Assembly (NCBI GenBank): GCA_910574715.1
Contig: CAJTCH010000004.1
Coordinates: 136,588-200,587 of the forward strand
Source of the DNA: Lachnospiraceae bacterium
GTDB lineage: Bacteria > Bacillota > Clostridia > Lachnospirales > Lachnospiraceae
Length of the DNA: 64,000 nt
Direction of reading: 5' to 3'
Made by a program: the position numbers and the translations under genes. Below are positions 36,144-44,849 of this stretch, piece after piece (the first letter of the stretch is position 1; each line of letters starts with the position of its first letter). The notes under the pieces were generated by a model. That model was not told the DNA's origin and made no database searches. It was given only the letters and a program-made list of their open reading frames with translations.

Positions 36144-36215
36144 CAATGTTAGCCGAGTAAACGTAAATATAATAACATGCCGTTAGCGGCACCGTAATAA
36201 GGAGGATTATTCAAA

Positions 36216-37403
36216 ATGGCAAAAGCTAAATTTGAAAGAAACAAACCACATTGTAATATTGGTACAATCGGTCACGTTGACCACGGCAAGACTACTCTGA
36301 CAGCTGCTATTACAAAGGTTCTGGCAGAGAGAGTTGAAGGTAACGCGGTAGTAGATTTCGAGAACATTGATAAGGCTCCGGAAGAGAGAGAGCGTGGTAT
36401 CACAATTTCTACAGCACACGTTGAGTATGAGACAGAGAAGCGTCACTATGCACACGTTGACTGCCCAGGACATGCTGACTACGTTAAGAACATGATCACA
36501 GGTGCAGCTCAGATGGACGGCGCTATCCTTGTAGTTGCTGCTACTGACGGTGTTATGGCTCAGACAAAAGAGCACATCCTGCTTTCTCGTCAGGTAGGTG
36601 TTCCTTACATCGTTGTATTCCTTAACAAGTGCGATATGGTTGATGACGAAGAGCTTATTGAATTAGTAGAGATGGAAGTAACAGAGCAGTTAGAGGAATA
36701 TGAGTTCACAGACTGCCCGATCATCAAGGGTTCTGCTCTTAAGGCACTTGAGGATCCATCAGGAGAGTGGGGAGATAAGATCATGGAGCTTATGGCTACA
36801 GTTGATGAGTATATCCCGGATCCACAGCGTGCAACAGATCAGCCATTCCTGATGCCTGTAGAGGACGTTTTCTCTATCACAGGACGTGGAACAGTTGCTA
36901 CTGGTAGAGTAGAGCGTGGTGTTCTTCATGTATCTGATGAAGTTGAGATCATCGGTATCCATGAGGAGACAAGAAAGACTGTTGTAACTGGTGTTGAGAT
37001 GTTCCGTAAGCTGCTTGACGAGGCTCAGGCTGGTGATAACATCGGTGCTCTTCTTCGTGGTGTTCAGAGAACAGAGATCGAAAGAGGACAGGTTTTGATC
37101 AAACCAGGTACAGTTAAGTGCCACAAGAAATTTACCGCTCAGGTATACGTTCTGACAAAAGATGAAGGTGGACGTCATACTCCATTCTTCAACAACTACA
37201 GACCACAGTTCTATTTCAGAACAACAGACGTTACAGGTGTCTGCAACCTTCCAGAGGGTGTAGAGATGTGTATGCCTGGTGATAACGTAGAGATGTCAGT
37301 TGAGCTGATTCATCCAGTAGCTATGGAGCAGGGTCTTACATTCGCTATCCGTGAGGGTGGTCGTACTGTAGGTTCTGGAAGGGTTGCTACAATCATTGAG
37401 TAA
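36216..37403 (+). CDS. tuf: Elongation factor Tu
   Basis: EF-Tu of 395 residues. GTP-binding motifs [44 protein letters not shown] and [10 protein letters not shown] are intact, as are the domain II/III blocks. It carries aminoacyl-tRNA to the ribosome. AAGGAGG lies upstream. It is the last gene of the conserved host region; its terminator is undisturbed, and the mobile element starts just beyond it. Confidence 0.99.
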   Translation: MAKAKFERNKPHCNIGTIGHVDHGKTTLTAAITKVLAERVEGNAVVDFENIDKAPEERERGITISTAHVEYETEKRHYAHVDCPGHADYVKNMITGAAQMDGAILVVAATDGVMAQTKEHILLSRQVGVPYIVVFLNKCDMVDDEELIELVEMEVTEQLEEYEFTDCPIIKGSALKALEDPSGEWGDKIMELMATVDEYIPDPQRATDQPFLMPVEDVFSITGRGTVATGRVERGVLHVSDEVEIIGIHEETRKTVVTGVEMFRKLLDEAQAGDNIGALLRGVQRTEIERGQVLIKPGTVKCHKKFTAQVYVLTKDEGGRHTPFFNNYRPQFYFRTTDVTGVCNLPEGVEMCMPGDNVEMSVELIHPVAMEQGLTFAIREGGRTVGSGRVATIIE

Positions 37404-37425
37404 TTGAAAATTCATTGAATTTATG

Positions 37426-37458
37426 GGACTTTCCGAGATTTCTCGGAGAGTCCTTTTT
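37426..37458 (+). terminator. Terminator of tuf
   Basis: GGACT-T-TCCGAGA pairing with TCTCGGA-G-AGTCC (37426-37453) and a TTTTT tail. Confidence 0.88.
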
Positions 37459-37538
37459 CGATGTTTGATGGAATTGATAAGCCGTGATAACAGAATGATA
37501 ACAAAAATTCGCTAATTTTGAAGAAACGAGTGTAGCGC

Positions 37539-37569
37539 AATAGTTATCAGATTCTAGCAGATAACTATT
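37539..37569. other. Candidate left attachment/recombinase site of the element
   Basis: Inverted repeat AATAGTTATC (37539-37548) and GATAACTATT (37560-37569) with an 11-base centre; further ATAAC motifs surround it (about 37484-37500 and 37580). It lies between the tuf terminator and the first element gene, where attL of a tyrosine-recombinase element is expected. The partner attR is beyond the window, so this is unproven. Confidence 0.35.
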
Positions 37570-37605
37570 TAGCCTTATACGATAACTCAACATTTGCTTT
37601 GTGCA

Positions 37606-38835
37606 TTAATTCTTTGAAGAATCTAACTTGAGCAATTCTTTATTCTTTTCAATGTATTCTTTCCATACAGCTTCGCGGTCTTTCTGGTGTGTGTTCTCAT
37701 ATTTTTCGGTATATTCGTCATGAAGTGCCTTTAACTGATCCATGAGTGGTGTGTCAGCAGGGAGTTTCCCTCTGCGGATGCGGGCATACAGTCTGTTGTA
37801 TGATTTAGTAAATTCCGTATGAATCGGGTGGCTGAATAACTTTTCCTTATAGGATTTCCGGCTGGCGTACTCATTACAGGTAGTGGAAGTGTCTCTGTAT
37901 ATTCTTGTGCAGTATTCTTGGTTGGAAGTGTACTTCACACGAAAATATCCATTACATAGTTTGCATTTTTTGATAACGAGTTCATCTTCAAGAAACAGCC
38001 GGATGCCTATACATAAGAACTGTTTGAATGACGTAATGGGGTATTTCCCGATTGCATTATCTGTAATAAGATTGGAGGCATGATTTAGATATTCTGTCCA
38101 ATTTTGCGTATTGCAACTGTCTTTTTGGGCACGGATGTCAGATAGAAAATTGTTTTTCAGTTCCATAGTGGATAATGCATCCGATTGAAAATCCTGCTTA
38201 CTGGCATACAGGCAATAGGAATGGTATATTTCAGCTATTGCACTGCTAGGCAACTGTAAGCCTTGTTTTGACGGCTCTATGGCAACCTCAGTTAAATAAT
38301 TTCTTGCCTGCGTATATAAAGTTTCAAGACTGCTGACTTCTTCGGATAATAGTTTTGCGCTTTGGAATAGCCCCGCATCGGCTGATTTTCCAGCTTGCTG
38401 ATAGCAGGAAAGCATTACCATATGAAATAGAGGATACAGATAAGACAGTGCCGGATGTTCTTCAAAGCAGGACTGCAATATCGGCATGATTTGTCCGGCA
38501 GAAGTCTCGATATCTTTTGGTATGTGTTCGCAGCAATATAAATTGAAGGTTTCTTTGTCAAAGGGGCAGTCGATGCCAAGCAATAGCAAAACAGACTTCA
38601 ATTTCTCAAATGCTACAATAGCAGATTCCTTTTCAGGCATATCATAATCAAGGATTTCCATAATGCCGGTATGGATAGCTGCTTTCTTTATAAAATAGGC
38701 AGTACCGTTTTTGTGCGTATTCTTATCATCATAAGTGGAAGAAAGCGTTTCTTCGTGGGTGCGGCGGTTAATGCCATAGGTTGCAACACTAAAGTGAAAA
38801 TCATTTTTGATGATGTCCTGCGAATATAAATTCAT
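37606..38835 (-). CDS. DUF6076 family protein
   Basis: Protein of 409 residues, predicted soluble, that I associate with DUF6076, a family found next to integrases in Lachnospiraceae mobile elements. The middle is helical; near residues 292-325 is a Cys cluster (CKLCNGYFRVKYTSNQEYC, then C at NEYAS) like the zinc-binding segment of CGNR-type proteins, and the C terminus is strongly charged (DQLKALHDEYTEKYENTHQKDREAVWKEYIEKNKELL). It could regulate or bind the element's nucleic acid; no enzyme motif is visible. AAAGGAATTTTAAGC precedes ATG 38835. It is divergent from the xis/int genes. Confidence 0.75.
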   Translation of the reverse strand: MNLYSQDIIKNDFHFSVATYGINRRTHEETLSSTYDDKNTHKNGTAYFIKKAAIHTGIMEILDYDMPEKESAIVAFEKLKSVLLLLGIDCPFDKETFNLYCCEHIPKDIETSAGQIMPILQSCFEEHPALSYLYPLFHMVMLSCYQQAGKSADAGLFQSAKLLSEEVSSLETLYTQARNYLTEVAIEPSKQGLQLPSSAIAEIYHSYCLYASKQDFQSDALSTMELKNNFLSDIRAQKDSCNTQNWTEYLNHASNLITDNAIGKYPITSFKQFLCIGIRLFLEDELVIKKCKLCNGYFRVKYTSNQEYCTRIYRDTSTTCNEYASRKSYKEKLFSHPIHTEFTKSYNRLYARIRRGKLPADTPLMDQLKALHDEYTEKYENTHQKDREAVWKEYIEKNKELLKLDSSKN

Positions 38836-38944
38836 GCTTAAAATTCCTTTCTATCAGATGAACGGTGTAAAATAGCTTCTCATAAATGCATTTCTTTTCT
38901 TATAGATACAATAGTATCACAAGATAAAAATAAATTCAACAAAA

Positions 38945-38997
38945 TTATCTTGACAAATAGTCTGTATTGATTTATTATAGGAAACAAGTCAAGATAA
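38945..38997 (+). promoter_or_regulatory. xis-int promoter framed by inverted operator
   Basis: TTGACA (38950-38955), 17-base spacer, TATTAT (38973-38978). The inverted repeat TTATCTTGAC (38945-38954) / GTCAAGATAA (38988-38997) overlaps the -35 and flanks the -10, and a further CTTGACAA occurs at 39019-39026. This is a convincing repressor-controlled promoter for the excision genes. Confidence 0.65.
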
Positions 38998-39058
38998 ATT
39001 AGAATATCAAAATAAAAACTTGACAATATACAGCGTCAGTGCAGGAGGAGGGAGGTAG

Positions 39059-39256
39059 ATGAATAACAATTATATGGTAACGGCACAGGATGTCGTTGAT
39101 ATGCTTGGCGTTTCTAAGGGACACGCATATAGGATTATCAGACAGTTGAACAAAGAACTGGAAGATAGCGGCTATATTGTCGTGTCAGGCAAGATTCCCA
39201 GAGCATATTGGGATAAGAAGTTTTACGGGTATCAAAGTGGAGTGACAACAGCGTAA
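39059..39256 (+). CDS. xis: Excisionase-like HTH DNA-binding protein
   Basis: Protein of 65 residues consisting of one helix-turn-helix: MVTAQDVVDMLGVSKGHAYRIIRQLNKELEDSGYIVVSGKIPRAYWDKKFYG. Size, domain and position directly upstream of a tyrosine integrase fit an excisionase or recombination directionality factor, although related small regulators exist. GGAGGAGGGAGGTAG lies upstream. Confidence 0.8.
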   Translation: MNNNYMVTAQDVVDMLGVSKGHAYRIIRQLNKELEDSGYIVVSGKIPRAYWDKKFYGYQSGVTTA

Positions 39257-39378
39257 CAGGAGGTCGGCATATCATTCAGATAGCATATGCGGCTGAAACT
39301 AAAAGCAAATTTGAGGGTAGTTCTGCGGGATTGATTATATGGCAAACCGCAGACTGCCTTGAGAGGAAAGGAGATTTT

Positions 39379-40488
39379 ATGTCAGTCTATAAGGATGAGC
39401 AGAGGGGAACATGGTATTGTATGTTCCGTTACAATGATTGGACGGGCAGGCAGAAACAAAAGTGCAAAAGAGGTTTCAAGACAAAGAGGGAAGCGAAAGA
39501 GTATGAGGAGCAGTTTATGCAAACAACAGAAGCAGACATGAATATGAAAGTGGGAGCTTTTGTTGAGATTTATTTCAGGGATAAGCAGGGTGAATTGAAG
39601 GAACGGTCGATCAAGAATAAGAGATATATGATTGAACGGCATATCCTTCCGTACTTTGAAAATAAGTCCATGAATGAAATTACACCGGCAGACATTATCC
39701 AGTGGCAGAACAAAATGCGGGAGGCTGGATATTCGCAGACATATCTGCGGATGCTTCAGAATCAGATGACTGCGCTGTTTACCCATGCTTCCAATATCTA
39801 CAACTTGACAAACAATCCCTGCAAGAAAGTAAAGAAAATGGGGAAGTCAGATGCGGATAAAATGGATTTCTGGACTTATGAGGAGTACCAGCAATTCATT
39901 AATACGATTGAGGTGGGAAGCAGATATTATGTGCTGTTTGAGATTTTATTCTGGACGGGTATGCGTATTGGAGAATTACTTGCTATAACGAAGAATGACA
40001 TTGACTTTCAGGAGAACAAAATATCCATTTCAAAAACTTATTACCGTACAGGGGGAAAGGATGTCATCACAACGCCTAAGACGGAACAGTCAGTCAGGAC
40101 AATAGATATTCCAGAATTTTTGACGCAAGAAATCAAGGCGTATTGTGATAAGCTGTATGAATTTCCCGACAGTGAAAGGCTTTTCCCCATTGTATGCGAA
40201 GCAGTGCAGCATAAAATGGTAAGGCACATTCAAAAATCGGGAGTAAAAAGGATCAGGGTGCATGATTTAAGACATTCCGCATGTGCGTATCTCGCGCATC
40301 AGGGAGTAGCGCCTATGGTCATCAAGGAACGCATGGGACATAAGGATATCAAGATTACGCTGAATACATACGGACATTTATATCCTAACGAACAGAAGAA
40401 GGTTGCGGATATGCTGAACCGGAAAAGGAATGAAGCATCAAATGAAAATGCCCCTGTCGGAAACAGGGACAGTTCAGATGCAGATTAA
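39379..40488 (+). CDS. int: Tyrosine-type site-specific integrase
   Basis: Integrase of 369 residues. The N-terminal arm-binding region (GTWYCMFRYNDWTGRQKQKCKRGFKTKREAKEYEEQF) is followed by a SAM-like core-binding domain (about residues 60-145) and the catalytic domain with Arg in TGMRIGELLAI, HDLRH, GHKDIKITLNTYGHLYP (His and nucleophile Tyr). ATG 39379 has GAAAGGAG directly upstream; the open frame continues upstream without a start signal. It mediates integration and excision of the element that starts after tuf; it is oriented into the element. Confidence 0.95.
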   Translation: MSVYKDEQRGTWYCMFRYNDWTGRQKQKCKRGFKTKREAKEYEEQFMQTTEADMNMKVGAFVEIYFRDKQGELKERSIKNKRYMIERHILPYFENKSMNEITPADIIQWQNKMREAGYSQTYLRMLQNQMTALFTHASNIYNLTNNPCKKVKKMGKSDADKMDFWTYEEYQQFINTIEVGSRYYVLFEILFWTGMRIGELLAITKNDIDFQENKISISKTYYRTGGKDVITTPKTEQSVRTIDIPEFLTQEIKAYCDKLYEFPDSERLFPIVCEAVQHKMVRHIQKSGVKRIRVHDLRHSACAYLAHQGVAPMVIKERMGHKDIKITLNTYGHLYPNEQKKVADMLNRKRNEASNENAPVGNRDSSDAD

Positions 40489-40520
40489 ACTGGTGGAACA
40501 ATTTAATCTGTGACATAAAA

Positions 40521-40575
40521 AGGACAAGCCTCTCTATGAAAATCCTGCAAATTTATTATAGCAGAGGCTTGTCCT
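40521..40575 (+). promoter_or_regulatory. 13-bp hairpin with possible pairing to next gene's RBS
   Basis: Perfect inverted repeat AGGACAAGCCTCT (40521-40533) / AGAGGCTTGTCCT (40563-40575), 29-base loop. The motif AGGACAAGC recurs at 40667-40675, overlapping the ribosome binding site of the ParM-like gene, so the right arm could pair with either. No T-run follows, which argues against a simple terminator. Confidence 0.5.
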
Positions 40576-40678
40576 GAGCAAAAGAGATTTTTATGCATTA
40601 TAGAGATTTATTTTGCAATGGAAAGATAGATGAAAAATATTTATAGAAAAGATATAAAAAATCAGGAGGACAAGCTAT

Positions 40679-41596
40679 ATGCAGAAATATAACAGCAACA
40701 TAAGAATAATTGTCGGCGTGGATCATGGATATGGGAATATGAAGACCGCGCACAGGGTATTCCGGACAGGCGTGGAATGCATGGAGGAAGAGCCAATCGT
40801 CAGTAAGAATTTTGTGAGATATAAGGATAAGTTTTATGTGATCGGAGAGTCACATTTGGTATATCAGGGGAATAAAACGGATTCCGAAGATTTTTATATT
40901 CTGACACTTGCAGCGCTGGCGGAGGAATTGAAGTTCAGGGGACTTCATGAGGCAAATGTGATATTGGCGGTTGGGCTTCCGCTTGCATGGATGAAAAGTC
41001 AGGGCGCAGACTTTAGGCACTATTTGATGAAAGAACAGGAACTGCATTTTGAGTTCCGAAAAGAGAGATATTATGTGCATCTGTGCGGCGTAGAAATATT
41101 TTCACAGGGATTTGCGGCTGTTGTTAATTTAGGAGCAATGCAGGGAATGAATATGCTGGCGGATATTGGAAACGGAACTATGAACGTAATGCAGATTGTT
41201 GATAATAAACCGTTGGAAAAGAGCCTTGTGACGGAGAAATTTGGTGTGGGCATCTGTATGAAAGAGATACAGAAAGAATTATCAAAAGAAAACGGGGAGG
41301 ATATTTCTGAAATGTTGATAGAACCGCTTCTTCGGAACGGTTTACAGGAAAGAACAGATAGTACCGCTAAAAAAGTAGAACATATTGCGACGAGGTATAC
41401 GGAAAATATCAGAAGGCGTTTGACAGACTATGGATATAAGGAAGGGTTGGTACATCTGTATGTGATTGGCGGAGGCGGCTGTCTGATTCGGAATTATTCG
41501 GACTTGGCGGAGAAGACAGGAGTGACTTTTATTACGGATATTTGCGCCAATGCAAAGGGATATGAGACTTTGGCGGAGAAGAAATTGCGCAGATAG
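40679..41596 (+). CDS. ParM/StbA-like actin-family ATPase
   Basis: Protein of 305 residues with the actin-fold signature set: phosphate 1 GVDHGYGNMKTA near the N terminus, phosphate 2 LADIGNGTMNVM, and adenosine loop VIGGGGCLI. Such proteins polymerise to segregate low-copy plasmids or integrative elements during their circular phase. ATCAGGAGG is directly upstream. A small protein gene follows 60 bases later, in the position of the DNA-binding adaptor ParR. A related role in copy maintenance of the excised element is likely; not cell-shape MreB, which differs. Confidence 0.88.
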   Translation: MQKYNSNIRIIVGVDHGYGNMKTAHRVFRTGVECMEEEPIVSKNFVRYKDKFYVIGESHLVYQGNKTDSEDFYILTLAALAEELKFRGLHEANVILAVGLPLAWMKSQGADFRHYLMKEQELHFEFRKERYYVHLCGVEIFSQGFAAVVNLGAMQGMNMLADIGNGTMNVMQIVDNKPLEKSLVTEKFGVGICMKEIQKELSKENGEDISEMLIEPLLRNGLQERTDSTAKKVEHIATRYTENIRRRLTDYGYKEGLVHLYVIGGGGCLIRNYSDLAEKTGVTFITDICANAKGYETLAEKKLRR

Positions 41597-41656
41597 ACAG
41601 CAAAGTTTCCATATCCGATTATATGTAGATTGAGTTATGGGAAAGGAATAAGTGTT

Positions 41657-42058
41657 ATGAGAGGAACATATCGCTGTACCAATGTAAAATTCTGCATGGA
41701 AGATGAAAATCAGCGCAGGGCATGGGAATATCTGCATGGGCTGAACCGCAGGGATGGATCTTATGGAAAAGTGCTTGCGGATGCGCTTATTGCAGTGATA
41801 GACAGTCGGAGTAATTCGCAAAATGCGATGAGAAAGCGGTTTTCAGGTAAACAGTGTGAGAACTCAGAGGATGAGATTAAGGAGTTTGCAAATGAGATTG
41901 CAGGGGTTGTGTTGGAGGGCATAAACGACTATTTTGCCGAAAAAGCTGTTTTTCAAGGTGCAGAACAAGGAACTGCTGGAGCGCAAGTATCCAAACAAGA
42001 GCCAAAAGAGGAGATTGCAGAAGATATGTTGGATTTTGCTTTTTCAATGGGAGAGTAG
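41657..42058 (+). CDS. Hypothetical protein, possible ParR-type adaptor
   Basis: Protein of 133 residues with no clear family signature. Its position directly after the ParM-like gene, small size, early segment (AWEYLHGLNRRDGSYGKVLADALIAVID) compatible with a ribbon-helix-helix-type DNA-binding domain, and acidic C terminus (KEEIAEDMLDFAFSMGE) fit a ParR/StbB adaptor that couples centromere DNA to the filament. ATG 41657 has GAAAGGAATAAG upstream; the frame extends to 41630 without one. Confidence 0.65.
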   Translation: MRGTYRCTNVKFCMEDENQRRAWEYLHGLNRRDGSYGKVLADALIAVIDSRSNSQNAMRKRFSGKQCENSEDEIKEFANEIAGVVLEGINDYFAEKAVFQGAEQGTAGAQVSKQEPKEEIAEDMLDFAFSMGE

Positions 42059-42091
42059 GGTACAGAAGAATAGAGGGTAAATGGCACCGAG

Positions 42092-42348
42092 TTGGCACCC
42101 AGTTAATAAAGGCAAAGTGATTTTGGGTGCCAATTGGGAACCATAATGGGAGCAAGTTGGCAGATACTTTTCTGTTGGTAAAAAATCTAACGAGAGCAGA
42201 AATAGGAAATCTGTAAAAAAGACTTTAGGAAAATTTGCTATAAAGTAGAATATCAAGCACTGGATTTGGATATCCAAATGACGATTTTGCATCGTTTACA
42301 CGTTTGCAAAATGGATATCCAATCCGCTTGTAGGGGAAAAAATCCCCT
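42092..42348. other. Candidate origin of transfer (palindrome-rich)
   Basis: The 376-base gap before mobC has no gene but dense symmetry: TTGGCACCCA/TGGGTGCCAA (42092-42101, 42124-42133); a perfect 16-base palindrome ATTTGGATATCCAAAT (42264-42279); ATTTTGCA/TGCAAAAT (42284-42291, 42305-42312); a second TGGATATCCA (42313-42322); and AGGGGA/TCCCCT (42332-42337, 42343-42348). Position next to MobC and relaxase genes and nested symmetry fit an oriT with relaxosome binding sites; the nick site is not identified. Confidence 0.55.
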
Positions 42349-42434
42349 AACCCCTTATGAATACATATAGAACGGAATACAGAGCAAAAAAGCAACAACA
42401 TCAATTTTGGACAATAAAACGATGGAGGGTGAGA

Positions 42435-42776
42435 ATGGAAAAAAGGAAACGATGCAATCAGCTTATTTTGCGTCTAAGTGATGATGAGAAGTATGTCTTA
42501 GATGCCAAATGTAAAAATGCAGAATACAAGAATAAAAATGATTATCTTCGGCATTTGATCTTGTATGGATATACTTATTTTGTGGATTACTCGGAACTGC
42601 ATGACTACAATGTTAATCTAAGTAGAATCAGCAAAAGCCTGAATCAGATAGCTGCAAGGATAAGTTCTACTGGTAACACTTATCAGGACGATATAGAAGA
42701 AGTAAAGGAGCTGATGAAACAGGTATGGCGTACACACGAATCCATGCTATCAAAGCAACCGTACAGAAAGCATTAA
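42435..42776 (+). CDS. mobC: Mobilization relaxosome protein MobC
   Basis: Accessory DNA-binding protein of 113 residues: RCNQLILRLSDDEKYVLDAKCKNAEYKNKNDYLRHLILYG is the ribbon-helix-helix-like start, and NLSRISKSLNQIAARISSTGNTYQDDIEEVKELMKQVW is the typical MobC helix pair. It helps the relaxase melt oriT. ATG 42435 has GGAGGGTGAG upstream; an earlier in-frame ATG (42357) lies in the palindromic region. Its 3' end overlaps the relaxase gene by 52 bases in another frame. Confidence 0.88.
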   Translation: MEKRKRCNQLILRLSDDEKYVLDAKCKNAEYKNKNDYLRHLILYGYTYFVDYSELHDYNVNLSRISKSLNQIAARISSTGNTYQDDIEEVKELMKQVWRTHESMLSKQPYRKH

Positions 42777-44119
42777 AATATATCTGCAATCCGGAGAAAA
42801 CTGACGGACAGATTTTGATAGATTCCTTTGCCTGTGGGATAGAAACGGCGCACTATGATTTTATGGATGCGTTGTCAAAATCTTCTGGTGTGGGTGATAA
42901 ACAGGCATTTCATCTAATTCAGTCATTTGCACCCGGAGAAATAGATTTTGATACGGCTCATCAGGTGGGAATAGAGCTTGCGGACAAGCTGTTAGAAAAT
43001 AAATACAGTTATGTCATTGCAACGCATATAGACAAGGAACACTGTCATAATCATATCATTTTCTGTGCGGTTGATAATGTGGAACATAAAAAATACAATG
43101 ACTGTAAGCGTACATACAGGCAAATACGGAATTTGTCAGACGAACTGTGCAGGGAACATGGATTGTCGGTCATTATTCCATCAGGACAAAAAGGAAAGAC
43201 ACATTATGAGTGGCAGATGGCAAAGGCGGGAACTTCGTGGAAAGCGCAGATGAAATCTGATATGGACGATGCCATTCGTGAAGCACACAGCTATGAAGAT
43301 TTTATCAGCCGGATGCAGACAAAAGGATATGGGGTAAAAGGGGAAACTTTTGGAGATAATGCGCTGAAATATTTATCATTTTCTGCTTCAGGGCAGACAC
43401 GTTTTACACGTGTCAATGAAAAGAATTTCGGTGTGGGATATACGAAAGAAGCCATTAGAGAGAGAATTGAAAAACGTGTAATGGCACAGGAAAAATTTCC
43501 TGTAAAAAGGAAATTTCCCTTTCCAAAGCGACCGGATGCAAAGCGGACTTTGATTGATACAGACAAGGAGAAGTTTCAAGAAAATGGTGCGTTAAAGCGT
43601 TGGGCGGATATACAGAATTTAAAGATTGCTGCGGCGAGTTATGCAGAGGGCGGTTCGGTAGAGGAACTGAAACAGAAAATATCAGAGAGAAATGCTACAG
43701 CAAAAGCGGCACGAAGTGCGATTGTGGATTTGGAGCATGAGATGAAAGCCAAAGCAGAAATCCTAAAATACGCAAAACAGTATATGGCAAACAGAAAATA
43801 CCAGAGGGGATATGAGAAAGCGAAGGATCAGGATGCCTATTTCCGGAGTCATGAAACACAGATTATTCTCTTTGGCGGCGCTGAAAATATGTTGAAGCGA
43901 TATGGGATAAAGACTTCTTCACTAGATGTGGAAAAGATGCAGGTGGAATATGATGCAATGACAGTGCAAAAAGCAAAGTTGAAGAAAACATACCAGACAG
44001 CAGAAAAGGAGGCAATGGAAACGGATAAGCAGTTGAAGAACATAAGGCAGTATTTAGGGTTTGAGAGAGATACGCAGGAAAAAGAAAAAACTATTAAAAA
44101 GCATGATATTAGCTTATAA
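42725..44119 (+). CDS. Relaxase (MobP/VirD2-like mobilization nuclease)
   Basis: Relaxase of 464 residues that nicks oriT and leads the strand to a recipient. MAYTRIHAIKATVQKALKYICNPEKTDG is the N terminus of Firmicutes MobP-type relaxases; Tyr3 or Tyr19 could be nucleophiles. The metal-binding three-His motif is HIDKEHCHNHIIF (His101, 106, 108, 110). The C-terminal third is a long charged coiled coil. The gene starts inside mobC, a compact arrangement implying translational coupling. No conjugation (type IV secretion) genes appear in the window, so the element is probably mobilizable by a helper rather than self-transmissible. Confidence 0.93.
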   Translation: MAYTRIHAIKATVQKALKYICNPEKTDGQILIDSFACGIETAHYDFMDALSKSSGVGDKQAFHLIQSFAPGEIDFDTAHQVGIELADKLLENKYSYVIATHIDKEHCHNHIIFCAVDNVEHKKYNDCKRTYRQIRNLSDELCREHGLSVIIPSGQKGKTHYEWQMAKAGTSWKAQMKSDMDDAIREAHSYEDFISRMQTKGYGVKGETFGDNALKYLSFSASGQTRFTRVNEKNFGVGYTKEAIRERIEKRVMAQEKFPVKRKFPFPKRPDAKRTLIDTDKEKFQENGALKRWADIQNLKIAAASYAEGGSVEELKQKISERNATAKAARSAIVDLEHEMKAKAEILKYAKQYMANRKYQRGYEKAKDQDAYFRSHETQIILFGGAENMLKRYGIKTSSLDVEKMQVEYDAMTVQKAKLKKTYQTAEKEAMETDKQLKNIRQYLGFERDTQEKEKTIKKHDISL

Positions 44120-44135
44120 GAAAGAGGACAATATT

Positions 44136-44791
44136 ATGAATTTAACATATGAAAAATGTGGAGATTATTTGATTCCGAACTTAATTCCTGATCCGGAGCC
44201 GGAGGGAGAGTTGAGGAAATTTGGACTGATGAGGAAATCCTATTTGGAGAATCATAGGAGAGGTATTTATTCGGGATTACTGTTATCGGGCGAATTGAAG
44301 AAACATTTGTTGATGATACAGGAACAGGCAGAGGAAAGATTTGATTTGCTAGTGGAGCAGATGGCAAAGCGGGAGGGAGTGACGGAGCAGTTAAAGGCAC
44401 AGAATCAGATGCTTTGGGCAGGAAAAATCCAAAAGTTTAGATTTTTCCTGAAATCCAAACTTATATAAAATCCAAACTTTTCTGAAAATGGCTTGATAAT
44501 AGGGACTTTTTGTAGAAAAAAGTTTGGATTTTGTTTCAACAAATGCAATGCTCTAATTATGACAAAATGAGAAAAACACTGTTATTTAGCTCTGTTCCAA
44601 CTAATTTGTTTCTATTTTTGACATGAGAAAGTTAAAACAAAATCAAAACTTTTCTATCAGAAAACACCTTGAATAAAGGATTTGCAGAAGAAAGTTGGGA
44701 TTTCTCAAAAGTTGGGATTTTACAGAGAATGAATAGCATTAGGGCGAGGGCAGAGGAGATTGTAAGAGAAGAAATCATTTATTGCTTATGA
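44136..44791 (+). pseudogene. tnpV: tnpV-type transposon protein, interrupted
   Basis: The 5' part (MNLTYEKCGDYLIPNLIPDPE, KFGLMRKSYLENHRRGIYSGLLLSGELKKHL, EGVTEQLKAQNQMLWAG) matches the small TnpV protein of Tn4451-like elements. After WAG the frame enters AT-rich repeats and stops at 44468. The expected C terminus (RMNSIRARAEEIVREEI, then IYCL) is found intact at about 44726-44791, in a different place, after roughly 300 bases of hairpin repeats. The gene is therefore split by an insertion. The truncated product would be 110 residues. Confidence 0.8.
44421..44723. repeat. Hairpin-repeat insertion inside tnpV
   Basis: Three related palindromic units: GGAAAAATC/GATTTTTCC (44421-44429, 44440-44448); AAAATCCAAACTTTT with its perfect 15-base partner (44467-44481, 44518-44532); and AAAATCAAAACTTTT with a partner differing at two positions (44639-44653, 44707-44721). 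No gene inside. It interrupts the tnpV frame and looks like a miniature inverted-repeat insertion, possibly two in tandem. Confidence 0.7.
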
Positions 44792-44797
44792 ACAAAG

Positions 44798-44836
44798 AGT
44801 GGCAAGAACAAAATAAAAGGTTCTTGCTACTTTTTA
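44798..44836 (+). terminator. Terminator after tnpV
   Basis: 12-bp stem with one G-T pair (44798-44809 with 44820-44831), 10-base loop and TTTTATTG tail. Confidence 0.75.
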
Positions 44837-44849
44837 TTGTCTGTATAAT

